From assembly GCA_009778035.1 (NCBI GenBank), contig WRKP01000006.1, positions 1 to 64,000 of the forward strand: a stretch of DNA of 64,000 bases, read 5' to 3'. Below, one piece after another: positions 8,225-17,000 of the stretch (its first letter is position 1; each line of letters begins with the position of its first letter). The position numbers and the translations under genes were made by a program. Origin of the DNA: Planctomycetaceae bacterium. GTDB taxonomy: Bacteria; Planctomycetota; Planctomycetia; Pirellulales; Thermoguttaceae. Below the pieces are notes generated by a model. The model saw only the letters and a list, made by a program, of their open reading frames with translations, searched no databases and had not been told where the DNA came from.

Positions 8225-9505
8225 ATGTTCTTTCCCGAAATCGTCGAATCCGCTCTCCAACCGTCAAACTGGCTCCCCCTTGACCATGCTGCTCTCCTTG
8301 CCGGAATCGTCGGCCTGACTGCTGGATGCGCCCGAAAAGATGACGAAGATGTCGATCTCGATGAACTTGAAAAACGCGTCGGACAACTCGAAAAAATCTC
8401 CCCAAAAACACAAGAACAAAACAGCGAACTTGCCGCTCACTATGCCGCCTGGGCCGTTACGCTCTACAATAATGACGAGGGAGAACTTGAAGATATTTTA
8501 GAATTGTTTGCCAAAGCCGAGGAAATTTATAAAACCAGCCTCGAACAAGACGATATTCACGAAACCCGACGGCAACTCGGCAACGTCTATCTCGAATGGG
8601 GCGTCGTACATAATGAATACGGCGAACTGCCTTCCGCCGTTGAGGCGTATGATAAAGCGATTAAAGTGCTCAAGCCGGTAAGCGATTCCGGCGACGGCGA
8701 AGCAAAATACGATATTGCCGGCATTAAATTGAACCTCGGAATTGCCTACAGCGAACTCGGAATGCTTGATGAAGCCAAAGCCAGTCTCGATGAGGCATTT
8801 ATCGAATATCGTGCCATCGAAAAAATCAGTGCGCTCGACACTCGGCTGTACATGGCAGTTGTCAGCGTGCAGCAAGGGAATATCCTGCACGAAATGGGGG
8901 ATAAACTCGACAATATCGTTGATGCGTATAACCGGGCCATGCGGCTTTATGTCGAAGTCATCGAAGACCAAAACCAAATCGAACTGGAACGCGATTTGGC
9001 CAATGTTTTGATTGACCGCTCTACGGTGATCTATGAAGATTGGGCAAATAAAAAGTTTGAATCTGCCAAGGAACGGATGCAGGTCGTCGACGATGTGTTG
9101 CTTGACATTGACCGGAGTATTCAACTGCTTGAAAAGCAACAGCAGGGAGGCGACGAAATCATACGGTATGATTTGTTTCATGCGGTTGCGTTGCAGGGCA
9201 GGGTATTATGCGATGCGGAATACTTTGAACAGGCGAAGGAAGTCCTTGATCGGGCGATTGAGGAGTTTGCCGACCTCGTGGAAGAAGAAGATGCGGTCAT
9301 GATGCAAATGGCGATGGCGTATGCCACTCGGGCGATTGTTCAGATGGGGCTCGGCCATCGGGATTTGAGCGAACAGGACTGTTTGAAGGGTTCCGAGTTG
9401 ATTAACCAGTTTCTCCAGTCGGATGGCGGCGATGCGGAAGTTCAGGAACTCAAACAGCAGTTTCAGGCAATGCTGGAAGCCCTGGCCGAAGTTGAGGAAA
9501 AGTAA
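8225..9505 (+). CDS. TPR-repeat protein, possible lipoprotein
   Basis: 426 residues rich in tetratricopeptide-like helical pairs from about residue 60 to the end (for example LGNVYLEWGVVHNEYGELPSAVEAY and LGIAYSELGMLDEAKASLDEAF). TPR proteins act as protein-interaction scaffolds. A stretch ending LTAGC at residues 31-35 resembles a lipobox, but the preceding N-terminus lacks the usual positive charge, so export is uncertain or the true start is different. The gene is divergent from thiE and lies 38 nt upstream of gspK. Function unknown. Confidence 0.78.
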   Translation: MFFPEIVESALQPSNWLPLDHAALLAGIVGLTAGCARKDDEDVDLDELEKRVGQLEKISPKTQEQNSELAAHYAAWAVTLYNNDEGELEDILELFAKAEEIYKTSLEQDDIHETRRQLGNVYLEWGVVHNEYGELPSAVEAYDKAIKVLKPVSDSGDGEAKYDIAGIKLNLGIAYSELGMLDEAKASLDEAFIEYRAIEKISALDTRLYMAVVSVQQGNILHEMGDKLDNIVDAYNRAMRLYVEVIEDQNQIELERDLANVLIDRSTVIYEDWANKKFESAKERMQVVDDVLLDIDRSIQLLEKQQQGGDEIIRYDLFHAVALQGRVLCDAEYFEQAKEVLDRAIEEFADLVEEEDAVMMQMAMAYATRAIVQMGLGHRDLSEQDCLKGSELINQFLQSDGGDAEVQELKQQFQAMLEALAEVEEK

Positions 9506-9539
9506 GCACAGAGAACATCAACCGAGTTGCGAGATATGC

Positions 9540-9545
9540 TATAAT
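9540..9545 (+). promoter_or_regulatory. TATAAT box 7 nt before the gspK start
   Basis: TATAAT at 9540-9545, then 7 nt, then ATG at 9553. The spacing supports the 9553 start over the ATG at 9544, which would overlap the box. Confidence 0.5.
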
Positions 9546-9552
9546 GCACCCT

Positions 9553-11280
9553 ATGCAATCCAGGCGTGGCATCATTTTGGTCGTCGTTCTCATCGTCATC
9601 GTCTTGCTGACGCTGGCCGTGTTCGCGTTCTCCAAATTCATGTCCGCACAACACCGGATTGCAAGCACCTCTCTGCGGCAAACGCAAACTCGGCTCCTTT
9701 CCGAATCAGGAATCGAATATCTACGCGCCATCCTCTTTCTCGACCAATGGACGTTGCTCGAACTCGGCGGACTCTACGATAATTCCGAACTGTTCTGCGG
9801 TCATATCATTACCGACGGCACCATTTCGCTTTCCGGCTTCGCCGCCGGTACGCAAACCGCCTACGGGCTTGCCGATTCCCGACACATCGGACGGTTTTCC
9901 GTTGTTGCACCCGCCCTGTCCGAAGACGGCGTGCTTCGCGGCGAGTTCACCCGTTACGGACTCGAAGATGAATCCGCAAAAGTGAATCTGCGTTGGATAC
10001 TTCAACTGGATTTGCAACAGCCCGGCATCGGCCGCATGATTCTTATGCGTTTTCCCGGCGTGAATGAAGAAATTGCCGACGCCATTCTTGATTGGATAGA
10101 TGATAGCAGTTACGAACCCCGGGAATTCGGTGCGAAGGATGAATACTACACCAACCTTGACCCGCCGTACTATACCCGAAATGCAATGCCGGACTCCCTC
10201 GACGAACTCCTGCTCGTTCGCGGTGTTACGCCGAAATTGCTCTACGGAATTGATTGGAACCGAAACGGCATCGTCGATCTCGGCGAGCCCAGCGAGTACA
10301 CTCTGGATGAATTCGATGTGCTCGACGGCTCGCTCAACCTCGGCCTGATTTCGTACCTCACGCTGGACAGTCGGGAATCGATTTTCACGCCATGCGGACT
10401 GTATTACAAAATCAACGTCAATATCGAAGACTTGGCGGAATTGCAGACTTTGCTGACCGAACGGTTTGACGAATTGGGGCTTGATCCCAGTTGGGCGAGT
10501 TATATCATTTCCTTTCGTCAACAGGCGAATCAGGCCTCGCAGGCTCCCAATGCGAATGCGGGCGGCAATGCGGGATTGGGGAATATCATCCAGGGGATGT
10601 TGACCGGCAACACGGGTACAGGCACGGCGGGCAATGCCGCATCCTCGGCGACGAATGCCGACGGAACCCTCAATTCGCTGCTTGCTCTTGTTGGCGGGCA
10701 GGGATCGCCGTTTGCGGATGATCCTGATGAGATGATTGAGTATATGCCGATTTTGTATGATCATTTGATGTTGAGCGATACGCCGTTGGTAGGCCGAATT
10801 AACATCAATCAGGCATCGCGGACGGTTTTGGAACTTTTGGTTGCTTACGAGGATGAATTGACGGAGGCGGCCCTGCTTGCGGGCATTACGGCGGATATGA
10901 TGCTTGATACCGCATTTTCGGCGATGGATATGCTGAATATCATTGATGGAATCATCGAATTGCGGGAGAGCAATCCGCATTGGAATTGGTTGGAGGCCCC
11001 GGAAATGAATTATCCGTTTTGGCCGTATGTGCATGGAATCATTGAGGATTTGGCAACGATGCAGCAGTTGGAGCCGTATTTTTGCACACAGGGAGCGGTA
11101 TTTAAGGCAACGGTGATAGGCCGATTTGACGAGCGTTCGCCGGTTTCGCGGAAAGAGGTATGGTTGGACGCCTCGGAGGGCGAGCGATTACCGAGGATCA
11201 TCCGCATACGGGATATATCGGATTTGGGTCCGGGTTATTCTGCCGAGTTGCTCGGTGCCGATGAAGCCTATGCCCGGTGA
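9553..11280 (+). CDS. gspK: GspK-like minor pseudopilin
   Basis: 575 residues. The N-terminus MQSRRG-IILVVVLIVIVLL is a type III prepilin signal cleaved after Gly, followed by the hydrophobic pilin helix. There is no Glu at mature position 5, a hallmark of GspK among pseudopilins. The body has the alternating helical and loop segments of GspK, with the DAILDWIDDSS and GRININQAS motifs. A Gly/Asn/Ala-rich low-complexity insertion lies around residues 330-370. GspK caps the pseudopilus tip of type II secretion systems; no other secretion genes are in the window, which is common in planctomycetes with scattered T2SS genes. Confidence 0.85.
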   Translation: MQSRRGIILVVVLIVIVLLTLAVFAFSKFMSAQHRIASTSLRQTQTRLLSESGIEYLRAILFLDQWTLLELGGLYDNSELFCGHIITDGTISLSGFAAGTQTAYGLADSRHIGRFSVVAPALSEDGVLRGEFTRYGLEDESAKVNLRWILQLDLQQPGIGRMILMRFPGVNEEIADAILDWIDDSSYEPREFGAKDEYYTNLDPPYYTRNAMPDSLDELLLVRGVTPKLLYGIDWNRNGIVDLGEPSEYTLDEFDVLDGSLNLGLISYLTLDSRESIFTPCGLYYKINVNIEDLAELQTLLTERFDELGLDPSWASYIISFRQQANQASQAPNANAGGNAGLGNIIQGMLTGNTGTGTAGNAASSATNADGTLNSLLALVGGQGSPFADDPDEMIEYMPILYDHLMLSDTPLVGRININQASRTVLELLVAYEDELTEAALLAGITADMMLDTAFSAMDMLNIIDGIIELRESNPHWNWLEAPEMNYPFWPYVHGIIEDLATMQQLEPYFCTQGAVFKATVIGRFDERSPVSRKEVWLDASEGERLPRIIRIRDISDLGPGYSAELLGADEAYAR

Positions 11281-11295
11281 GAGGGAACAGGTCTG

Positions 11296-12096
11296 CTACC
11301 GCACGACTTTTTGCACGATATTTTTATCGAAGTAGTTAATTTCCATTCCGGCATCGACGATGATTTTTTGAGCAACGATTCCGCTGGAACGCGGACTCAA
11401 CAGGAATACGGCCGCCGCCGCCGCTTCGTCCGTTTGCACCGCCCGACTACGCGGAATCGCCTGCTCCGCAAACAGATACGAATCCGCATAGCCCGGAATG
11501 CCCGCCGATGCCGATGTTTTCAGCAAACTTGGAGCAACCGCATTGAACCTGATTTCCGAAAATTGACTGAACGACTTCGTGAGAAAAGCCAGCGACGAAT
11601 CCAATGCCGCCTTGATAGGGGCCATATATCCGTAATTTTCGCTGGCCATCCGCGTCGTAGAAATCGAAATCGCCACGACGGAGGCCGTCTTGCTTAACAG
11701 TCCGGCAAGTTCGCGGCACAGGGCAATGAGCGAAAAACAGGAAATGTCCAACGCCTGCAAAAACGCTTCTTTCGGTGTTTCGTGGAACGGCTTCATTTCG
11801 TTGCCGTAATCTGCAAACGCGATGGAATGGACGAGTCCATCGTATTGCGGGTTCCCATCGGCTTCGAGGGTTTGGCGTAGTTTGATTATTTCGAGTTCTT
11901 TTTCGACGTTGCAGACGAACACTTTTTGTTTGGGCAGGAGGAGTCGGACTTTTTCGGCAATCATCTCATCGCGGACGACGAGATCGACGACGGCATTTTC
12001 GCTCAAAAGCATTGTCGCGATGCTGTAGGCGATGCTTTTTTTGTTCGCAATGCCGAAAATTAAGAAGCGTTTATTTTTAAGTTGTAGGAAGTCCAC
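11296..12096 (-). CDS. fabI: Enoyl-ACP reductase (FabI family)
   Basis: NADH-dependent reduction of trans-2-enoyl-ACP, the last step of each fatty-acid elongation cycle. The 266-residue short-chain dehydrogenase has the FabI nucleotide-binding segment FGIANKKSIAYSIA near the N-terminus, and the catalytic Tyr-x6-Lys in YGYMAPIK (about 155-162). The start is GTG at 12096, giving VDFLQLKNKRFLIFG, which aligns with other FabI N-termini; no in-frame ATG fits. TATACT lies about 30 nt upstream. The gene converges with gspK, 15 nt apart. Confidence 0.92.
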   Translation of the reverse strand: MDFLQLKNKRFLIFGIANKKSIAYSIATMLLSENAVVDLVVRDEMIAEKVRLLLPKQKVFVCNVEKELEIIKLRQTLEADGNPQYDGLVHSIAFADYGNEMKPFHETPKEAFLQALDISCFSLIALCRELAGLLSKTASVVAISISTTRMASENYGYMAPIKAALDSSLAFLTKSFSQFSEIRFNAVAPSLLKTSASAGIPGYADSYLFAEQAIPRSRAVQTDEAAAAAVFLLSPRSSGIVAQKIIVDAGMEINYFDKNIVQKVVR

Positions 12097-12167
12097 GCCG
12101 CATTGGAAAAGGTCTGCAAGCGACGTAGTATAGCATGATTGCGTTTAATTTGCCATTGGCGGCTGGT

Positions 12168-13403
12168 TTACAAAAGCCGAAAAACATCCAGCACGCGTTT
12201 GACATACAAATCGTCGATAATACCCGGATGCCCGACAAAGGGAAAACTACGCATCCGCAATATCGACGCCTGGGAATCTCCGACATCAACCACCGCAACG
12301 AACACTTCCTCGCTGCGTGTTCGGCCCGGCTGGCCCTCAGGATAGGCTCCGATCAATAAAAGATAATCCGCATCGAACATCTTACGGCCTATTTCAATCA
12401 TCCTCTCGGGAGTAATCGGCGTTCTCGGCGGAACAACAATACCGCCCAAAAAGCACGCTGCCGACTCCGCGGAACCGCCCAAGGCCGCCGCCAGCAAGCC
12501 CCGTGTGCCGGATTCAACGACCGCAATCTTCTTATTTTGGAATTTGACAATTCGGCACACAACATCCGCCAACGTGTCCGTTCCTTCGCCGAAAATCCGG
12601 TCGCCCAACGTTTCGTAAATCAACATTGCGACGGGTTCAATGAGAGCAACGCACTGATCTTCCGACTCCGCTTCGGCAACGATTCGCAGCGTAATCGTCC
12701 CCTGCGTTGCCGTGATGCCGACTTTGGGAATATGGTCCCGAGCCACCAAACCGGAAAGCATGTTTTCGACCACGCTCTCGCCCAATCCAAAGGAGTGAAT
12801 CAGCCGGTCTTTGATAGTATGTTGCTCGCCTTTTAATTGTCTGTGCAGGGCCAAAATCGTTTGTCGGCCTGTATCATTCCACATTTCAACCATTTCGGCA
12901 GGCACGCCGGGATAGGCCAAAAGCCGAACGAAATCCGTGTGCGTCGGAGCATTTGCCGCGTCGCCTGCGACGGGCCGTTTGACGGTCAAATCGATTCCGG
13001 GTGCGGTGCCGTTGGGATTGCGGATCGGCGATGCTCCTTTTGGCAGAAACATTTGCGTTCGGGCATTGGGCGGGATTTCCGTGCCTCGTCGGGCGTATAT
13101 TTCTTCCAGATGTTGGCGAGATTCGGCATTTTCCAAGAGGGGAACGCCGACGGCATCGGCGAAGGCTTGCCGGGTGAGGTCGTCGGCGGTGGGGCCAAGT
13201 CCGCCCGTCGTGATGACAATATCGGCTCGGTTCATGGCGATTTGGAGCACGTGAACCATAGATTCGAGTTCATCGCCGACGGCGGTATGATAGAGAACGG
13301 AAACGCCGAGGGCTTCGAGTTCTCGGCTGAGCCATTGCGAGTTGGTATCGAGGATTTTTCCGCTGGTAATTTCATCGCCGTTTGCGATAATTTCTGCGAG
13401 CAT
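12168..13403 (-). CDS. CinA-family protein with a degenerate C-terminal amidase domain
   Basis: 411 residues. The N-terminal two thirds is a MoCF/CinA domain: AEIIANGDEITSG at the start, NSQWLSREL, and TTGGLGPTADDLT near residue 66. The C-terminal third has the outline of the PncC (NMN deamidase) domain, but the usual AESCTGG reads VESGTRG, and the segment that normally contains the Tyr and Lys of the active site reads IVVPPRTPIT. The C-terminal activity is therefore probably lost while the N-terminal domain (ADP-ribose pyrophosphatase in characterised CinA) may remain. Start ATG 13403 gives the normal CinA N-terminus. Confidence 0.85.
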   Translation of the reverse strand: MLAEIIANGDEITSGKILDTNSQWLSRELEALGVSVLYHTAVGDELESMVHVLQIAMNRADIVITTGGLGPTADDLTRQAFADAVGVPLLENAESRQHLEEIYARRGTEIPPNARTQMFLPKGASPIRNPNGTAPGIDLTVKRPVAGDAANAPTHTDFVRLLAYPGVPAEMVEMWNDTGRQTILALHRQLKGEQHTIKDRLIHSFGLGESVVENMLSGLVARDHIPKVGITATQGTITLRIVAEAESEDQCVALIEPVAMLIYETLGDRIFGEGTDTLADVVCRIVKFQNKKIAVVESGTRGLLAAALGGSAESAACFLGGIVVPPRTPITPERMIEIGRKMFDADYLLLIGAYPEGQPGRTRSEEVFVAVVDVGDSQASILRMRSFPFVGHPGIIDDLYVKRVLDVFRLL

Positions 13404-13506
13404 TGCCGAAAAGGGGGATTGGGATGTGTTTTGGATGCGTTTATCTTACCAAATTTTCGGTCGATGTTGACAATGAAATGCAATAGGATAAAATGGGAGT
13501 CGGCTC

Positions 13507-14001
13507 TTGTGCCATCGGGAATTGGATACGCTCGATACGCCCTTGCAGAGCCAAACTTTTGCAAGCCCCGTTATTAGGCAACTTCAACTTCGTTTGACAG
13601 ACAATCAAGACAGCCCCTTCGCGGAATGTCCCTGTGAGGGAACGACGCTGGATAAACTAATCCAGCCCGCTGTGCTTGCGATTCTTGCCAAAGGACAAAC
13701 CCATGGATACGAACTCGCCCGAAAAATCAGCGATATTCCGCATTTTCTCTGCGAGCCGCCCGATGTTTCCGGTATCTATCGCATACTCAAAACTTTGGAA
13801 ACACGCGGTTTAGTAACGTCGGATTGGGATGTTTCAAAGAACGGTCGGCCAAAACGGATTTTTACGATTACCGATACGGGCAGGCAATGTCTTGAGCATT
13901 GGATGAACACATTGGAGAACTATCATCGAGCGATTGCATCGTTGCTTGAAACGACCCGCGATGCCCTGGGGCGTATCCCGGACCCATTTGGGACATGCTA
14001 G
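13507..14001 (+). CDS. PadR-family transcriptional regulator
   Basis: Residues from about 50 onward form a PadR winged helix: LAILAKGQTHGYELARKI (helices 1-2), then SGIYRILKTLETRGLV and a wing ending GRPKRIFTITDTG, followed by a C-terminal dimerisation helix. The start is uncertain: the frame opens with TTG at 13507 and has no in-frame ATG before the domain, so an internal TTG (13522 or 13540) is equally possible. It precedes the large PQQ gene by 68 nt and could control it, but a separate TATAAT precedes that gene. Ligand unknown. Confidence 0.8.
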   Translation: MCHRELDTLDTPLQSQTFASPVIRQLQLRLTDNQDSPFAECPCEGTTLDKLIQPAVLAILAKGQTHGYELARKISDIPHFLCEPPDVSGIYRILKTLETRGLVTSDWDVSKNGRPKRIFTITDTGRQCLEHWMNTLENYHRAIASLLETTRDALGRIPDPFGTC

Positions 14002-14029
14002 AAATATGGAATCACTGCGATACTTTCGC

Positions 14030-14035
14030 TATAAT
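14030..14035 (+). promoter_or_regulatory. TATAAT box upstream of the PQQ/TPR gene
   Basis: TATAAT at 14030-14035 predicts transcription from about 14042, leaving a leader of roughly 28 nt before the ATG at 14070. No clear -35 hexamer is seen. Confidence 0.45.
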
Positions 14036-14069
14036 AGACTTGTTCGGAAACTCGTAAAAGTCGTCCGCC

Positions 14070-17000
14070 ATGTACCGTTTAATATCTTTCCTGCTTGTTT
14101 GCGTCTTGTCGCCGCTCGCCCTCGCTCAAGAAGCCGACACGCAACGAGTGAATACGCTCTACGAATCCATCCTCACGCCGGATCGACCACTTGAACGCCG
14201 AATCGAACAAGCCAATCGACTTTTCGAAGCCGGTCGTGACTCCGAAACCGCTCAACTGCTCGGCGGCATTCTCGAATCCGCAAACTTCGCCTTCGTCCTG
14301 CCCGACAGCGAAGAGGACCCGCAACCCCGTACGCTTCATCGTACCATCAACGATTACATCATCCAGCGAATTCGCAGCCTGTCCCGCGATGCCCAGGATT
14401 CCTATCATTTTCAATTTGAACCGACCGCCCGTCGGCTTTTGGAAAATGCCGCCGCCGCCGGCTCGCTCGATGATGTTCAAGACATTGCCCGCAAGTATTT
14501 TCCCACTCCGTCCGGTGCATCCGCAACGTTTCTCGTCGGCCTCACCCAATTTGAACGCGGCGACTACACCGCCGCCCGGCTCACGCTGGAACGACTGAAA
14601 CGCCTGCATCCGGCAATTCCCGACTCGCTCCAACCCGCTCTCGACGCGATGCTTGCCAGCACACTTGAAGAGCCGCAAGTCCAACTGCACATTTCGCAGT
14701 CCGCTTGGCTCGAGCAGACCGGTTGGCGTCTTCCGGCCGGTGCGCCCGCTCAAAATGCCGACACCCAAGCGACCGCTCCGCTTTTGGAAACGAATTGGAC
14801 CGTCCCGATGTTCAATCGGCAAAGTCAAGCCGCCGATATTGACAATCTTGCCCGAATCGTTCGGCACGGTGGCGATGTGTACATTCCGGCCTCGCAACCG
14901 CTCGTCGTCGGCGATATGCTCATCACCCGGCTGCCCGGCGAAACGTTGGCCGTCGATGCGAATACAGGCAAACGGCTTTGGATTGCCGCCGCGCCGGAAT
15001 ACCGTACGCCGAATAACAATGTTGCTCTCCCGTCGTATCAGACGAATTTTGGCCGCAACACTCGGACATTTCAGCGGCTTTTCTTTTGGCATGACCGGAT
15101 TTCCCAACAGTTAAGCAGCGACGGCGACCGGCTTTTCGGGATTGACGAACACGATCTTTTCGGCGGCGGTTCCGTCGCGTTTGGCCGTCCGGCCCCGAAT
15201 TTGCTGGGCCGGGGGGAAGACCTTCGGCATTCACCGGGCAATACACTGACCGCCCGCGATTTGCGAACCGGCCAGATTCTCTGGCAAGTCGGCAAGTTCC
15301 CCTACGTGCAAAAGTATATCGACGCCCTTTTCTCGCAACCCCGAAATGCTTCGCAGGAACAGGGCAATCTTGCCGAAAACCTGTTTACCGAAGACGAAAA
15401 GGCATTTTGGGAGACTTTGTTTCTCGGTGCTCCGCTCCCGCTCCAGGGTCGGCTCTATGTAATCGGCGAAACCGACAGCGTGCTCCAATTATTTGCATTG
15501 GAAAGTCAGACCGGTCGGCTCATCGCCCGGCAACCCTTCGCTCAAACGGCCAATGCGTTTGGGCCGGGTGCAGTCCGCCGGACGTATCCGTTGTTCCCCT
15601 CGGCCTCGGAAGGGTTAATTATCTGCCCTACAGGCATCGGCCTCGTCGTCGCTTTAGATGCAACAACGCTCGCGCCGGTTTGGTGTTTCAGTTACGCTCC
15701 GGCTACCCGAGCCGTTCCGCAGGTGCCGCAGAATCAAAATCCGATTCCGTTTAGGCCGAATGTCATGCTCAATCAGCCGATGCTGTTCCAAAGGGCAACG
15801 AACGAACTCGCCCTCAAACAAATCTTTGCCGACAGCGGTTGGCAGGTTCCCGGCATCGTCATTGACCGGCATCGCGTTTTGGTCGCTCCGCCGGATCGTC
15901 CCAACCTGTATTGTCTCGATCTGCGGTCGGGAGAATTGCTCTGGGAGCAGTCAATTTCCCGGGCGAATGCTCTGTACGTTGCCGGAATTTACAACGATAA
16001 GGCTTTTTTGGTGACGCCGGTCAACATGATGACGATTGATATGAATACCGGCCAAAATATCACGACGTCCGAAAGCCGATTTCCCGCCGCACTCAAACCG
16101 GCGGGCGTCGGCGTGCGGAACGACAATCAATACTTTATCCCCTTCACGGACGGGCATTTGGCCGTTGCGGATTTGAACGATGGGACATTAACTTGGCTCG
16201 ACGCGTCGGGTTCGGCAACCGTGTTGCCGGAAGAATTAACGCTTGCCGTCGAATCGAACACCCCGCAGCCGCCAAACATCCAGCCGAATATCATTCCACA
16301 CGAAGCAATACCGCTCGATGCCCTCGACGGCAGAATGCTGCAAGGGCAAATTCAGGGTCGTTTAGAGTTCCGTATGGAAATGCGATGGGAAGGGGGAATT
16401 ATGGTCGATCGGCAAGTACAATTTTCGGGCCTTCCCCCGAACCCGAATGCCGTGTCCTCCGTCCCGCCGCCGAACGATACGATCCCGCAGGCGATGCAGT
16501 TAGGCAATCTCGTCGGAATCAAAGGCCGATTCTTTTCGCAGTCGCCGACGCAAATTGCGAGTTTCGACCAAAAAGACGCATTGCGCCAGCGATCCGAAAT
16601 GTTGCTTCAAGCCGACGCGAACGATCCCGACGGATTGCTGAAACAAGGCCGAATCCTCAAATCGGAAGGCCGATTGGCCGAAGCGATTGACTCATTTCGG
16701 GCTTCGCTTTCCGCAAAGCACAGCATCGAAGCCGCGGACGCCCTGCGGCGCAGTTTGCTGGAAGCGATGCGGACGGACTTTCCCGCCTGGGCCGACGCGA
16801 GTCAGGAACTCGAAGCCTTGGCCGGCCCGGAATCGGGAGCAGGACCCGAAGACTGGGCCGCAATCCTGCACGCTCAAGTCGAAGGTATTATCCAATCCGG
16901 CCAAACGGATGCGTTGGAATCCGTTTTGGAAAAGGTATTTGCTTTCGGATTGAACCATTCGATTTTGATTCCGGTCGGCGAAGGACATTCAACGCAACTC

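Noticed and set aside
9721-11034. Minus-strand frame of 437 codons
   Set aside because: Antisense to gspK; composition is Arg/His/Gln-rich with no domain, typical of a shadow frame.
14079-15107. Minus-strand frame of 342 codons
   Set aside because: Antisense to the PQQ/TPR gene, with no domain and no promoter.
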